Shown here: in pieces, positions 1-10,888 of the stretch
Position numbering within the stretch: position 1 is the stretch's first letter
How the letters are laid out: each line of letters starts with the position of its first letter
Origin: Paucibacter sediminis
GTDB lineage: Bacteria; Pseudomonadota; Gammaproteobacteria; Burkholderiales; Burkholderiaceae_C
Length of the DNA: 64,000 nt
NCBI RefSeq assembly: GCF_030254645.1
Contig: NZ_CP116346.1
Coordinates: 2,355,973-2,419,972 of the forward strand
Direction of reading: 5' to 3'
Notes under the pieces: generated by a model
Database searches by the model: none
What the model was told of the DNA's origin: nothing
What the model saw: only the letters and a program-made list of their open reading frames with translations
Position numbers and translations under genes: made by a program

Positions 1-2
1 TG

Positions 3-503
3 CTCAAGCAGCGCTGCCCGGGCGTGGACGTCTACCAGCGCCAGAGCAATGCGGTGTTCGACGCCCGCATGCTGGCCGGGCGCGCGCGCTTCGGCACTAC
101 CGCCTTCGTGGACCGGCACGAGGGCATACGCCCGGTGCTGCGCCTGATCAAGCAGGGCTATGCCTTCCTGAATGCCCCCGACATGGACTTCGGCGCCAAG
201 GACTCGGCCTTCATCCCCTTCTTCGGCGTGCCCGCCTGCACCCTGCTGGCGCCCTCGCGCATTGCGCGCAGCATGGGCATGGCGGTGCAGCCCATCGTGG
301 TGCGCATGCTGCCCGGCAGCGAGGGCTACGAGGTCGAGGCCTGTGAGCCGCTGCCCGGCTATCCGAGCGACGACCCCGAGGCCGACGCCCATACCCTGCA
401 TGCCTGGCTGGAGGCGCGCATCCGCGAGCAGCCGGCGCAGTACCTGTGGGTGCACAAGCGCTTCAAGACCCGACCGGCGGGCGAGCCCTCCCTTTATGCC
501 TGA
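3..503 (+). CDS. Lipid A biosynthesis acyltransferase (LpxL/HtrB family), 3' part only
   Basis: The frame is open from the first bases of the window, so the N-terminus and the HX4D catalytic region lie outside. The visible part matches the C-terminal half of the LpxL/LpxM/HtrB family, with a PxFG-like stretch (FIPFFGVPA) and the closing [13 protein letters not shown], which is very typical of these inner-membrane acyltransferases. Known family role: transfer of secondary acyl chains from acyl-ACP to the lipid A precursor on the cytoplasmic face of the inner membrane. It ends 22 bp before dapF and may be cotranscribed with it. An in-frame GTG at 24 is probably only an internal valine. Confidence 0.88.
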   Translation, partial: LKQRCPGVDVYQRQSNAVFDARMLAGRARFGTTAFVDRHEGIRPVLRLIKQGYAFLNAPDMDFGAKDSAFIPFFGVPACTLLAPSRIARSMGMAVQPIVVRMLPGSEGYEVEACEPLPGYPSDDPEADAHTLHAWLEARIREQPAQYLWVHKRFKTRPAGEPSLYA

Positions 504-525
504 AGCGCGCGCGGATAATCGCGGC

Positions 526-1392
526 ATGAATGTGCATTTCACCAAGATGCAGGGTGCCGGCAACGACTTCGCCGTCATCGATGCCACCCGCGCCCCGCTG
601 GCCCTCAACCGCACCCAGCTGCAACGCCTGGGCGATCGCCGCTTCGGCGTCGGCTGCGACCAGATCCTGGTGATCGAGGCCAGCCCGGCCGCGGGCGTCG
701 ACTTCCGCTACCGCATCTTCAACGGCAGCAGTGGCGAAGAGGTGGAGCATTGCGGCAATGGCGCGCGCTGCTTCGTGCGCTATGTGGTCGACAAGGGCCT
801 CACAGCCAAGCGCAGCATCCGCGTGCAGACCGTCAACAAGCTGCTCGAACTGCATCTGCAGGACGACGGCCGCGTCACCGTGGACATGGGCGCGCCCATC
901 TTCACGCTGGCCGACCTGCCCTTCGTGGCCGCGGGTTTGCAGCCGCGCCTGCAGCAGGGCTTCGAGCTCTGGCGGCTGGCGTTGCCCTCCGGCCCCTGCG
1001 AGGTGGCGGTGCTGTCGATGGGCAACCCGCATGCGGTGCAGTTCGTGGCCGATGTCGATGCGGCCCCGGTGCTGCGCGTCGGGCCCGAGGTCGAGCATGA
1101 CGCGCATTTCCCGCGCCGTGTGAATGCCGGTTTCGTGCAGATCATCAGCCGCAGCGAGATCAAGCTGCGCGTCTACGAGCGCAGCGCCGGCGAGACCCTG
1201 GCCTGCGGCACCGGCGCCTGCGCCGCGGTGGTGGCGGGCATACGCCTGGGGCTGCTGGACGAGGCCGTCGAGGTGCATGCGCGCGGCGGCGATTTGAAGA
1301 TTGAATGGGCCGGCCGTTCGGCGGGCCTGGACGCACCGGTGCGCATGACGGGCCCGGCGCAAACCGTGTTTGAAGGAGAGATCGAGCTGTGA
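526..1392 (+). CDS. dapF: Diaminopimelate epimerase DapF
   Basis: The 288-residue product starts [15 protein letters not shown], the family signature. The two catalytic cysteines are visible: Cys76 in HCGNGARC and Cys227 in ACGTGACA. The enzyme interconverts LL- and meso-diaminopimelate for lysine and peptidoglycan synthesis in the cytosol. Length is normal. The longer open frame upstream is rejected because the ATG at 526 gives the canonical N-terminus. The stop overlaps the GTG start of the next gene (GTGA), which implies translational coupling. Confidence 0.97.
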   Translation: MNVHFTKMQGAGNDFAVIDATRAPLALNRTQLQRLGDRRFGVGCDQILVIEASPAAGVDFRYRIFNGSSGEEVEHCGNGARCFVRYVVDKGLTAKRSIRVQTVNKLLELHLQDDGRVTVDMGAPIFTLADLPFVAAGLQPRLQQGFELWRLALPSGPCEVAVLSMGNPHAVQFVADVDAAPVLRVGPEVEHDAHFPRRVNAGFVQIISRSEIKLRVYERSAGETLACGTGACAAVVAGIRLGLLDEAVEVHARGGDLKIEWAGRSAGLDAPVRMTGPAQTVFEGEIEL

Positions 1393-2105
1393 CGACAAGC
1401 GAACAAGGTGTGACTGGCATCACCGAGCAGGACATTGCCAACTACCTGGCCAACAACCCGAGCTTCTTCGAGCGCCACGCCGAGTTGCTGGCTGCGGTGC
1501 AGCTGAGCCATCCGCATGGCCAGCGCGCGGTTTCGCTGCAGGAGCGCCAGGCCGAGATGCTGCGCGAGAAGATCAAGGGCCTGGAGCACAAGATCGTCGA
1601 GATGATCCGCAATGGCCAGGAGAACGTCGCCATCGCCGACCGCCTGCACCGCTGGACCACCGCGCTGATGCTCACCGCCGAGGCCGGTGCCATCCCCGAG
1701 GTGCTGCTGCGCGAGCTGCGCCATCACTTCCTGATCCCGCTCGCCGGCCTGCGCCTGTGGGTGGTGGACGAGGCCCATGCGCAGGCCGACTTCGCCGCTG
1801 CCGTGGGCCCCGATGTGAAGAGCTTCGCCGGCAGCCTGACCCAGCCCTATTGCGGCGTGAACTCGGGTTTCGAGGCGGCGCGCTGGCTGGGCGAGGATGC
1901 CGCGGTGAGCTCGCTGGCGCTGATCCCGCTCAGCTACGGCAGCCCGGCCAAGGCCTTCGGCATGCTGGTGCTGGCATCGCCCGACCCGACGCGCTACACG
2001 GCCGAGATGGGCACCGAATTCCTGGCGCGCATCGGCGAGATCGCCAGCGCCGCGCTGGTGCGCCTGCTGCCCGATGCCCAACGCAGCGACCATCCTGGCG
2101 CCTGA
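1389..2105 (+). CDS. DUF484 family protein
   Basis: The 238-residue protein begins with a helical segment ([24 protein letters not shown]) typical of DUF484, followed by a coiled-coil-prone stretch at about residues 45-75 and a GAF-like C-terminal part. Its biochemical role is not established. In many proteobacteria it sits between dapF and xerC, exactly as here. The start is GTG, overlapping the dapF stop, and the 3' end overlaps xerC by 32 bp, so the three genes form one coupled operon. Confidence 0.9.
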   Translation: MTTSEQGVTGITEQDIANYLANNPSFFERHAELLAAVQLSHPHGQRAVSLQERQAEMLREKIKGLEHKIVEMIRNGQENVAIADRLHRWTTALMLTAEAGAIPEVLLRELRHHFLIPLAGLRLWVVDEAHAQADFAAAVGPDVKSFAGSLTQPYCGVNSGFEAARWLGEDAAVSSLALIPLSYGSPAKAFGMLVLASPDPTRYTAEMGTEFLARIGEIASAALVRLLPDAQRSDHPGA

Positions 2106-3012
2106 GGCCCAGGCCTATCTGGAGCACCTGCGGGTGCAGCGGCGCCTGGCGCCGCGCACGCTGGCGCTCTACCGCGATGCGCTGGGCCGGCTGGCCGCGC
2201 TGGCGCAGCGCGATGGCGTCGAGCTGCTGAAGCTCCAGCCCCACCAGGCGCGCCGCTGGCTGGCGCAGTTGCACGGCCAGCAAGACCTGGCCCCGCGCAG
2301 CCTGGCCCTGCTGCTCTCGGCCTGGCGCGGCTATTACCGCTGGCTGGGGCGCGAGCAACTGGTGAGCCTCAATCCGATCGACGGCCTGCGCCCGCCCAAG
2401 GCCGCCAAGCCCCTGCCCAAGGCCTTGGCCGTGGATGACGCGGTACAGCTGGCGGACTTTCAGGGTGGGCATGCCGATCGGCGGCTGGAGGCGCGCGATG
2501 CCTGCATCGTCGAGCTGCTCTACGGCTGCGGCCTGCGCGTGGCCGAACTGGTGGGGCTGGACCTGCAAGCCCATCGCGATGCCCAGGCCTGGGTGGACCT
2601 GGCCAGCGCCGAGGCCCAGGTGCTGGGCAAGGGCAGCAAGCGCCGTTCGGTGCCGCTGGGTGCGGCCGCCTTGCGGGCGCTGCGCGCCTGGCTGGATCTG
2701 CGCGGCGAGCTGGCCAGGCCGCAGGAGCAGGCGCTGTTCGTCGGCCTGCGCGGTGCCCGCCTCGGCGCCGCCCAGGTGCGCGTGCTGCTGAAGGCGCGCG
2801 CCCTGCAGGCCGGCCTGCCCACCCATGTGCATCCCCATATGCTGCGCCATTCCTTTGCCTCGCACCTGCTGCAGTCCAGCGGCGATCTGCGCGGCGTGCA
2901 GGAGCTGCTGGGGCATGCCAACATCAGCACCACTCAGGTGTATACCAAGCTCGACTTCCAGCATTTGGCCAAGGTCTACGACGCGGCCCATCCGCGTGCC
3001 AAGAAGCGCTGA
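2074..3012 (+). CDS. xerC: Tyrosine recombinase XerC
   Basis: The 312-residue protein has the full catalytic set of tyrosine recombinases: Arg155 in YGCGLRVAEL, Lys186 in GKGSKRR, His255 and Arg258 in HPHMLRHSF, His281 in LLGHANIS and Tyr290 in TTQVYTK. The N-terminal SAM-like core-binding domain spans about residues 8-95. With XerD it resolves chromosome dimers at dif. The conserved dapF-DUF484-xerC order supports chromosomal XerC rather than a mobile integrase. Confidence 0.95.
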   Translation: MPNAATILAPEAQAYLEHLRVQRRLAPRTLALYRDALGRLAALAQRDGVELLKLQPHQARRWLAQLHGQQDLAPRSLALLLSAWRGYYRWLGREQLVSLNPIDGLRPPKAAKPLPKALAVDDAVQLADFQGGHADRRLEARDACIVELLYGCGLRVAELVGLDLQAHRDAQAWVDLASAEAQVLGKGSKRRSVPLGAAALRALRAWLDLRGELARPQEQALFVGLRGARLGAAQVRVLLKARALQAGLPTHVHPHMLRHSFASHLLQSSGDLRGVQELLGHANISTTQVYTKLDFQHLAKVYDAAHPRAKKR

Positions 3013-3043
3013 GCCCATGCCGATGCTGGTATCGTGCGCGCCC

Positions 3044-4572
3044 ATGCCTTCTCACCACCGTCTCGCCCGCTTGTTGCCGCTCTTGCTGGCTGTCTCCGCT
3101 GCATATGCGGCGGATGCGCCGGCTTCTTTCGTGACCTCGGCCGAAACCCGCCCCGCCGCCTTTGAAATGAGCTGGACCCCGCTGCGCCTGCCCAATGGCG
3201 ACCGCAGCGCGCTGTTTGGCGGCAGCTATCTGGTGGCGGTGAACGAGGATTGGGGCTTCGGTCCCAGCGTCTATGGCGCCGCGCGCGGCAATTACGGCGG
3301 CGTGTTTGCCGCCGGTTTGACGGCGCAGCGCCGTTGGCGCCTGAGCGGCGACAGCCATCTGGCGCTGGGCCTGTATGCGGGCGCGGGCGGGGGCTTGAGT
3401 TCCGAGCAGATCCGCTATGGCGGCGGCCTGATGCTGCGCCCCGAGCTGTCGCTGCGCACCCAGGTGGGCAATTGGTACAGCGGCCTGGCGCTGAGCCATG
3501 TGCGCTTTCCCAGCGGCAATGTGAAGAGCAGCTCGATCGCCCTGGTGCTGGGCCGCTCCGACAGCTTTGCCAGCTTCGCCCCCAGCGACGCCGGCCGCCT
3601 GGGCCGCTCGTCGGGGCGCAGCGGCATGGGCTTTGACGAGATTGCGCTGAGTGCCGGCGTCTACCTGCCGCGCAAGGGCGCCAAGACGCGCTCGGGCCAG
3701 CCGAGCGCTAGGCGCATGTACACCGCCGGCGCCGACCTCAGGCAATACCTGGCCCCGGGATCCTGGTGGGGCCTGGAGGCCTCGGGCGCGGCCAAGGGCG
3801 GCGCCGACGGCTATATGGAAATCCTCGGCACCGCCGGGCAGGATTGGGCGCTCGGTACGCCCAATCTGCGTGCCGGCCTGCATGTGGCGGCCGGCCTGGG
3901 CGGCGGCGGCAATGTGGCCACCGGCAATGGCTGGCTGCTGCGCGCCGGCCCCAGCCTGCGCTGGCTGGCGCCCTGGGGTGGCAGCGTCAGGCTGGAGGGC
4001 GGCTGGCTGCGCAGTGCCTCGGGCGGCTTCAGTGCGCCCTATGGCCGGCTCTCGCTGGCGCTGCCGCTGGAGCGGCGCTCGCGCGCCGATTCCTTCTGGC
4101 AGCTGGAGGATGGCGTGGTGCGCACCCAGAGCTTCTATGCCGCCGTGCAGCAGCTGCCCAGCATGAGCTACAAGAACGGCAGCAGTGCCTCGATCGGCCA
4201 GATTGGCCTCTTGATGACGCGCGAGCTCAATCCCTGGCTGTATGGCGCCGCCCAGGCTGGCAGTGCGGCCTTCGGCAAGGCGGGCGCCTATTCCTATGGC
4301 CTGTTCGGCCTGGGCCTGCAGACGCCGCTGTGGGCGCAACAATGGCGCGCTGGCGCCGAGCTGCTGGTGGGCGCCGCCGGTGGCGGTGGCGTCGCCGTGG
4401 GCGGCGGCGCGGTGATGCAGGCCGAGGCCTGGGGTCAGTGGGAAGGCCGGGGCGACTGGGATCGCCTGCGCCTGCGCGCCGGCCTGGGCCAGTGGCGCAC
4501 CATGAAGGCGGGCACGCAGTCCTCGCCGGTCTTCAGTCTGGCCGTGGGCTATGCCTTCGGTACCATGGCGCC

Positions 4573-4576
<4 letters not shown>
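3044..4576 (+). CDS. Signal-peptide protein of unknown function, possibly outer-membrane beta-rich
   Basis: I do not recognise a family. From the ATG at 3044 the 510-residue product begins with a clear signal peptide (basic MPSHHRLARL, hydrophobic LLPLLLAVSA, cleavage near AYAADA). An ATG at 3017 is also possible but puts extra residues before the signal. The mature part is rich in Gly, aromatic and alternating polar/hydrophobic residues, as in beta-barrel or beta-repeat exported proteins, but it does not end in a C-terminal Phe. It follows xerC closely, and its stop overlaps the rlmI start (ATGA), so it is probably cotranscribed with rlmI. Confidence 0.75.
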
Positions 4577-5754
<1,178 letters not shown>

Positions 5755-5759
5755 GCCGC

Positions 5760-6248
5760 CTAGCCGCGCGGCAGGGCCAGCTGCGGGGCGAACTTGGCGC
5801 GATGCACGCTGAAGAAGCTCTTCACATTGCGCACATTGGCGTCCTGTGTGAAGAGGCGCTGCACCAGCGCGTGATAGGCCGCCATATCGGCCACCTGCAG
5901 TACCAGCACGAAGTCCGGCCCGGGTGAGACGCGCCAGCATTGCTGCACCTCGGGGGCTGCCACGGCGCGCTGCTCAAAGGCGGCCAGATGCTCGGCGCCC
6001 TGGCGATCCAGCGTGATCTCGACGATGGCCGACAGGCCCGCGCCCAGCTTCTCGGGCGAGAGCAGGGCCACGCGCTTTTCGATCACGCCCAGTTCCACCA
6101 GGCGCTTGACGCGCCGCAGGCAGGTGGCCGGCGAGACATGGGCGCGCTGCGCCAACTCCTGGTTGGACACCGCCGCGTCCTGCTGCAGCAGATCCAGCAA
6201 GCGGTAGTCGGTGCTGTCTAGCCCCAGGGTTGTGGCTGATTCCGTCAT
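5760..6248 (-). CDS. Lrp/AsnC family transcriptional regulator
   Basis: The 162-residue protein has an N-terminal winged helix (about 10-70, with LDLLQQDAAVSNQELAQRA and SPATCLRRVKRL) and a C-terminal RAM/AsnC ligand-binding domain. The size fits the family. It is transcribed away from glmS and shares a 155 bp intergenic region with it. Such regulators sense amino acids. The target cannot be read from the sequence and is most often a neighbouring gene. Confidence 0.92.
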   Translation of the reverse strand: MTESATTLGLDSTDYRLLDLLQQDAAVSNQELAQRAHVSPATCLRRVKRLVELGVIEKRVALLSPEKLGAGLSAIVEITLDRQGAEHLAAFEQRAVAAPEVQQCWRVSPGPDFVLVLQVADMAAYHALVQRLFTQDANVRNVKSFFSVHRAKFAPQLALPRG

Positions 6249-6403
6249 TTCATCCGCTTTCGTGAAATATTGAGGCGCTGATTTATGAATGTGGATGATT
6301 GTTGCAAATGGCGATGAATTTTGAAAGCAACCATCTTCGCCATCTGCCTACGATGCGCAGCATTCCCTCCAGCCTCATCCTTCCTTCACGGAGACAACAG
6401 CTT

Positions 6404-8275
6404 ATGTGCGGCATCGTCGGCGCAGTCAGTCAGCGCAACATCGTTCCCATCCTGATCGAGGGCCTGAAGCGCCTGGAGTACCGCGGCTACGACTCCTGCG
6501 GCGTGGCCGTGCACCAGGGCGGCGAGCTCAAGCGTGCGCGCAGCACCTCGCGCGTGGCCGAGCTGCACAGCCAGACCGCCGAAGACGGCATCGCCTCCGG
6601 CACCGGCATCGCCCACACGCGCTGGGCCACCCATGGCGTGCCGGCGGTGCACAACGCCCACCCGCATTTCTCGCATGGCCCGAATGCCGCCGCCGACAGC
6701 GTGGGGCGCATTGCCCTGGTGCACAACGGCATCATCGAGAACCACGACGAGCTGCGCCATGAGCTGAAGGCCAAGGGCTACCAGTTCAGCAGCCAGACCG
6801 ATACCGAGGTGATCGCCCACCTGGTGGACCATCTCTACCATGGCGACCTGCTGGAGGCCGTGCAGGCCGCCCTGCCGCGCCTGAAGGGCGCCTACGCCAT
6901 CGCCGTGTTCTGCCGCGACGAGCCGCACCGCGTGATCGCCGCCCGCGAGGGCTCGCCCCTGGTGCTGGGGGTCGGTACCGAGGCAGGGCAGGGCGAGAAC
7001 TTCGTCGCCTCGGATGCGATGGCGCTGGCCGGCGTGACCGACCAGATCGTCTACCTGGAAGAAGGCGATGTGGTGGACCTGCAGCTGGGCCGTTACTGGC
7101 TCAGCCATCGCAACGCCGAGACCGGCCGCTTCGAGTCGGTGATGCGCGAGGTGCGCACCGTGCATGCGCACAGCGGTGCGGCCGAGCTGGGCCCTTACCG
7201 CCACTACATGCAGAAGGAAATCTTCGAGCAACCGGTGGCGATTGCCAACACCCTGGACGCCGTGGCCGGCATCACGCCCGAGCTGTTCGGCGACGGCGCC
7301 TACCGCATCTTCAAGGAGATCGACTCGGTGCTGATCCTGGCCTGCGGCACCAGCTACTACTCGGGCTCCACCGCCAAGTACTGGCTGGAGAGCATCGCCA
7401 AGATCCCCACCAGCGTCGAGATCGCCAGCGAATACCGCTACCGCGACAGCGTGCCGAATCCGCGCACCCTGGTGGTGACCATCAGCCAGAGCGGCGAGAC
7501 CGCCGACACCCTGGCCGCCCTCAAGCATGCCCGCGCACTGGGCATGAAGCACACGCTGACGGTCTGCAACGTGGCCACCAGCGCGATGGTGCGCGAATGC
7601 GAGCTGGCCTACATCACGCGCGCCGGCGCCGAGATCGGCGTGGCCTCCACCAAGGCCTTCACCACCCAGCTGGTGGGCCTGTTCATGCTGACCCTGGCAC
7701 TGGCGCAGACGCGCGGCCACCTCAGCGACGAGCAGGAAGCCGAACACCTCAAGGCCCTGCGCCACCTGCCGGTGGCGGTGCAGGCCGTGCTGGCCCTGGA
7801 GCCGCAGGTGATCGCCTGGAGCGAGGAGTTCGCGCGCAAGGAAAACGCGCTCTTCCTGGGCCGCGGCCTGCATTACCCGATCGCGCTGGAAGGCGCGCTC
7901 AAGCTGAAAGAGATCAGCTACATCCACGCCGAGGCCTACCCGGCCGGCGAACTCAAGCATGGCCCGCTCGCGCTGGTCACCGCCGAGATGCCCGTGGTGA
8001 CCGTGGCGCCCAACGACGCCCTGCTCGAGAAGCTCAAGAGCAATATGCAGGAAGTGCGCGCCCGCGGCGGCCAGCTCTATGTGTTCGCCGACGGCGACAC
8101 CCAGATCGAGAGCGAGCCCGGCCTGCACGTGATCCGCATGCCCGAGCATTACGGCGCGCTCAGCCCGATCCTGCACGTGATCCCGCTGCAGCTGCTGGCC
8201 TACCACACCGCCTGCGCGCGCGGCACGGATGTGGACAAGCCGAGAAATTTGGCGAAAAGCGTGACAGTTGAATAA
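6404..8275 (+). CDS. glmS: Glucosamine-6-phosphate synthase (isomerizing glutaminase) GlmS
   Basis: The 623-residue enzyme starts MCGIVGAV, with Cys2 as the glutaminase nucleophile. It has the Ntn-type glutaminase domain (about 1-230) and two SIS isomerase domains ([31 protein letters not shown]). The C-terminus [13 protein letters not shown] is the conserved tail encoded by the TnsD-recognised part of attTn7. It makes glucosamine-6-phosphate from fructose-6-phosphate and glutamine for peptidoglycan and LPS. The ATG at 6404 is fixed by the need for Cys2. A Tn7-like end follows 23 bp after the stop. Confidence 0.97.
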   Translation: MCGIVGAVSQRNIVPILIEGLKRLEYRGYDSCGVAVHQGGELKRARSTSRVAELHSQTAEDGIASGTGIAHTRWATHGVPAVHNAHPHFSHGPNAAADSVGRIALVHNGIIENHDELRHELKAKGYQFSSQTDTEVIAHLVDHLYHGDLLEAVQAALPRLKGAYAIAVFCRDEPHRVIAAREGSPLVLGVGTEAGQGENFVASDAMALAGVTDQIVYLEEGDVVDLQLGRYWLSHRNAETGRFESVMREVRTVHAHSGAAELGPYRHYMQKEIFEQPVAIANTLDAVAGITPELFGDGAYRIFKEIDSVLILACGTSYYSGSTAKYWLESIAKIPTSVEIASEYRYRDSVPNPRTLVVTISQSGETADTLAALKHARALGMKHTLTVCNVATSAMVRECELAYITRAGAEIGVASTKAFTTQLVGLFMLTLALAQTRGHLSDEQEAEHLKALRHLPVAVQAVLALEPQVIAWSEEFARKENALFLGRGLHYPIALEGALKLKEISYIHAEAYPAGELKHGPLALVTAEMPVVTVAPNDALLEKLKSNMQEVRARGGQLYVFADGDTQIESEPGLHVIRMPEHYGALSPILHVIPLQLLAYHTACARGTDVDKPRNLAKSVTVE

Positions 8276-8298
8276 CGGGTTAGGTTTGCGTCTTTATT

Positions 8299-8415
8299 TG
8301 TTCTCGACAATTAAAGTCGTAAACAGGTAAATAAAGTCGTAAACGACGAGTGAGAAATGGCGCGGCTTGGCGCAGCGCCGTCGGTCAGGTCGCAATGTCG
8401 TAAACAACGACTGAG
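8299..8415 (+). repeat. Tn7-like transposon end (glmS-proximal) with three TnsB-box-like repeats
   Basis: The end starts TGTTCTCGACAATTAAAG at 8299, with the 5'-TGT terminus of Tn7-family elements. Three related repeats follow, at about 8305-8326, 8329-8353 and 8393-8415, sharing the core AAAGTCGTAAAC or ATGTCGTAAAC, closely resembling the TnsB boxes of Tn7 (known core AAAGTCTTAAAC). It lies 23 bp downstream of the glmS stop, the position where TnsD-directed Tn7 insertion occurs. The five bases before TGT are TTATT. The matching inverted end is at 59899-59997. Confidence 0.88.
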
Positions 8416-8590
8416 CATTGGTGCGGCTTTGCTGACGATGTCTCGATCAGGTGGGCCTGCGGGGGCATAGGGCCGCAGCGATTGGCTGGGTTGCCAGGCG
8501 AGCAACCGCTTCAGGCTGGCAGGAGTCGCTCAGGCAATAACGGTGAACGACCGTTGCCACCCATTGCAGCGATTCACATGGCGGTCACTC

Positions 8591-8644
8591 AACCCCAACC
8601 CCAACCCCAACCCCAACTGCAACTGCAACTGCAACTGCAACTGA
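8591..8644. repeat. Two adjoining hexanucleotide tandem arrays
   Basis: Four copies of AACCCC (8591-8614) run straight into four copies of AACTGC (8615-8638) and a near-copy AACTGA. The register is unbroken across the switch, which suggests slippage followed by a point change that then spread. The arrays lie between the Tn7-like end and the 3' end of the tnsB-like remnant. No gene covers them. Confidence 0.95.
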
Positions 8645-8653
8645 ACTTTAGGA

Positions 8654-8850
8654 CTAGCTGATGTCGCGAATGCCAAGTGCTGGGCGGAATGCAGGGTTCA
8701 TGACGTATACGGCATCACCGCCGGCGCGCGCAGCGCGGATTTGAAGCACCTTGAGGTCGTAGTTCACGCCAAAGATGTAGTGAACTTGTTCCGTTGCGTC
8801 TTGAATCCCAAGGATCACCGCGGTACGGCGGTGCGTAGCTGGTGAGTGGG
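8654..8850 (-). CDS. Unidentified C-terminal protein fragment in tnsB remnant region
   Basis: Reading on the minus strand from about 8850, a frame different from the tnsB frame gives a natural-looking stretch (ILGIQDATEQVHYIFGV, then [16 protein letters not shown], then VYVMNPAFRPALGIRDIS) ending in TAG at 8654-8656. I do not recognise it. It has no start of its own here and overlaps the out-of-frame tail of the tnsB-like gene. It may be the 3' end of another gene fused by deletion, or the true tnsB continuation after a frameshift. Confidence 0.35.
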
Positions 8851-9734
8851 AGGAGCTTGACCGCCGTCTCTCGATGCCCCAGGGAGAGGTACTCACCGCG
8901 ATCGCACATGAGGCAATAGGACAAGGTTGGGTGAGGAACCAGAGAGAGGATGGGTTCATAGCCCCACAGCTCACCGAGTTGCTTGGGATCGAACGCCGCG
9001 TTGAACAAGCTGATCTTTGCAGTGTTCCAACTCGGACCTGTCAGGCAAACATAGAAGCCGACGATCGCGGTCGACCAGATGTCCACGATGACATAGACGA
9101 TGGGGCGGCCGACGATCCAGGAGCGGTCGAGCGACGAGCGGAGGTAGATGTCACCAACGGTCGAATCGATGGCCCAGGTATGGCCGGGCCCCGCGACGCC
9201 TTGCCAGTTGCGCGCTACAAGCCCTCGCATCGAGCTGTTGAAATGCCTAGCTGTGGTTGACTCGATCAGGCGCTTGAGCTTTTCGACCTCGACGGTCAGG
9301 ACGCGTTTGATCTGGCGGGCATTGGGATAGGTGAAGATCTCCGGTTTGACGAGTTCGATCTTGCCGTTGACCTCTTCAGCGCGCCCAATGAACTGGCTCT
9401 TGATGATCTGGTCGGTTCGGGTTGGCCATGGCGGCTTAGGCGTTGCAATCTGATTGTCAGCGACCATGATTGCGGCAGCCCATTCCGTCGACATGCCTGG
9501 CTGTCCGGGGGGCGGCGGCTCGCCGAAAGCGCGCGCGATGCGCTCGTGGAGCGTCTTTCGGCCGGGTTTCTTCCTTTCTCCAGGGTCACAACGTCTCACG
9601 ACGCCCTTGGCGCCACATCGGTCGCGCCTTGGCAGCAAACTCTTCGGGTCAAAACCATGGCGGCAGATCGAAGACCACTGCTTGTAGACGAAGGACCGAC
9701 TCACGCCCGCGACGGTCGTGGCTTCTTTCACCAT
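8715..9734 (-). pseudogene. Truncated/frameshifted TnsB-like DDE transposase
   Basis: From an ATG at 9734 the frame encodes a helix-turn-helix (VAGVSRSFVYKQW) and an integrase core with the first acidic residue in HTWAIDSTVGDIYLRSSLDR, then VGRPIVYVIVDIWSTAIVGF and the second acidic motif CDRGEYLSLGH. The catalytic Glu region (usually after SYxPPYRPD) and the Mu-type C-terminal domain are missing; after APPYRGD the translation becomes unnatural. Family role: strand transfer and end binding in Tn7-like transposition. Upstream, another frame (about 9740-9835, reading GQLPLCLVNSRPTDAWKKVY) looks like the missing N-terminal part, so a frameshift near 9740 is likely. Confidence 0.8.
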
Positions 9735-9834
9735 GCCGCTCAATCCTCCGTAGACAAGTACACCTTCTTCCAGGCGTCTGTTGGCCGGGAATTGACCAGG
9801 CACAGCGGCAGCTGCCCCAAGGACTTGCCGGCAA

Positions 9835-10201
9835 GACGCTTTTTGACCGCTTTCAGCGGGCTGGCCGGCGCAATCAGCAACTGGCGGGTACCGGCTTGCC
9901 GCGCAAATCGGACAGTCCCCTTTTCGGCTGAATTCACCTGGGCCTTCCGCCTTGGCCAAGGCGCGCTGCAACGAAGGTGGACATTGAGCGCGCTGACGTT
10001 GGATACTTTGTCCACGGTGGCCTTCGTGTTCGTCGCAGATGCCGCGCTTGGGCTGCCCCACCAAACACGCTGAAGACGTGCTTGTGTGCGTCGAGCAGCA
10101 GTTCGTGGCGCCGCAGCAGGCAGGTCCGGGCGTAGATGGCTCGGAAATGAGCATGCACGGGCGTTGGAGCTGCAGCAATTGGCAGTGGGTCCCGAAGGCC
10201 A
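9835..10201. other. Stretch without a confident gene (decayed transposon DNA)
   Basis: Neither strand shows a frame with convincing protein-like composition through this stretch. The minus strand may contain further out-of-frame N-terminal tnsB sequence up to about 10000. No IS ends, tRNA or obvious regulatory palindrome were seen. Confidence 0.5.
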
Positions 10202-10498
10202 ATGCACAATGGTGCAATGAGCAGTACCAATTTGATGGCGGGGACCCAACAGCAATTCGTCGACAAGCAGATGGCCGGGGTGATCGAGTCGATCATGCTT
10301 CACAGCTACAGCTTGGCGAACCGGGGGATGATTCCCTCTGATGCCCAGCTTGTCGACTACATCCACCAAATGGAAGATGCCGTGGTGCTCGACAAGGTGC
10401 GCAAGCACCCGGCTGCCGCTTCTACCAAGGTGCTGTCGGCAGAAGACGCTGAAGTGCTGCGTTGGTCCCGCCTTGTTGGGCAGCGCAGCACTTCGTGA
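10202..10498 (+). CDS. Hypothetical protein, possible gene fragment
   Basis: The 98-residue frame reads naturally from about residue 6 (MSSTNLMAGTQQQF, then a mostly helical soluble segment ending SRLVGQRSTS). I do not recognise a family. Starts at 10202 or 10217 are both possible; a weak GAAGG precedes 10202. It converges with secG, with 10 bp between the stops. Because the DNA upstream is decayed transposon sequence, it may be the 3' end of a longer lost gene. Confidence 0.45.
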   Translation: MHNGAMSSTNLMAGTQQQFVDKQMAGVIESIMLHSYSLANRGMIPSDAQLVDYIHQMEDAVVLDKVRKHPAAASTKVLSAEDAEVLRWSRLVGQRSTS

Positions 10499-10508
10499 GC
10501 CTTCGCCG

Positions 10509-10871
10509 TCAGTGCTGGTTGTTCGCTGCCGGATTCGGTCCGACTGGAACCGCTGCAGCGCCTGATGCGGGAGGGACTGCCTTCTGCAAAGCACCGCGAT
10601 CAAGAACGCTTTCGTTCTCCGTCGTGACATGACGCTGCCCGCCTAGATAGGCGAGACCCAGCGTGCATGCCAGGAACAGCGAAGCGCAGATGGCGGTGCT
10701 GCGAGACAGGAAGTTGGCGCTGCCGGTTGCGCCAAACAGACTTCCCGACGCGCCACTGCCGAAGGACGCGCCCATGTCAGCGCCCTTGCCATGCTGCATG
10801 AGCACCAAGCCAATCATCGCCAGGGCGCTCAGCAACTGCACCGCCAGCATCAAGTTCATCAAAACTTGCAT
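10509..10871 (-). CDS. secG: Preprotein translocase subunit SecG
   Basis: The 120-residue protein has two membrane segments (about 3-23 and 55-75) flanking the SecG signature QHGKGADMGASFGSGASGS and a phase-variable-length hydrophilic tail. SecG assists SecYE in protein export across the inner membrane. It starts 17 bp after the pnp stop, with AGGAG upstream. In related genomes I expect tpiA before secG and a tRNA-Leu/nuo operon after it. Neither is present here, and transposon debris follows directly. Confidence 0.93.
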   Translation of the reverse strand: MQVLMNLMLAVQLLSALAMIGLVLMQHGKGADMGASFGSGASGSLFGATGSANFLSRSTAICASLFLACTLGLAYLGGQRHVTTENESVLDRGALQKAVPPASGAAAVPVGPNPAANNQH

Positions 10872-10888
10872 CTCAACATCTCCTGTTG

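Noticed and set aside
2825..3043. Longer N-terminus for the signal-peptide protein after xerC
   Set aside because: It would overlap the conserved 3' end of xerC; the signal peptide begins at 3044.
6386..8206. Long open frame opposite glmS
   Set aside because: Antisense shadow of a conserved gene; no family features.
8591..8644. Possible CRISPR-like array
   Set aside because: The units are six bases long and have no spacers, so this is a simple tandem repeat.
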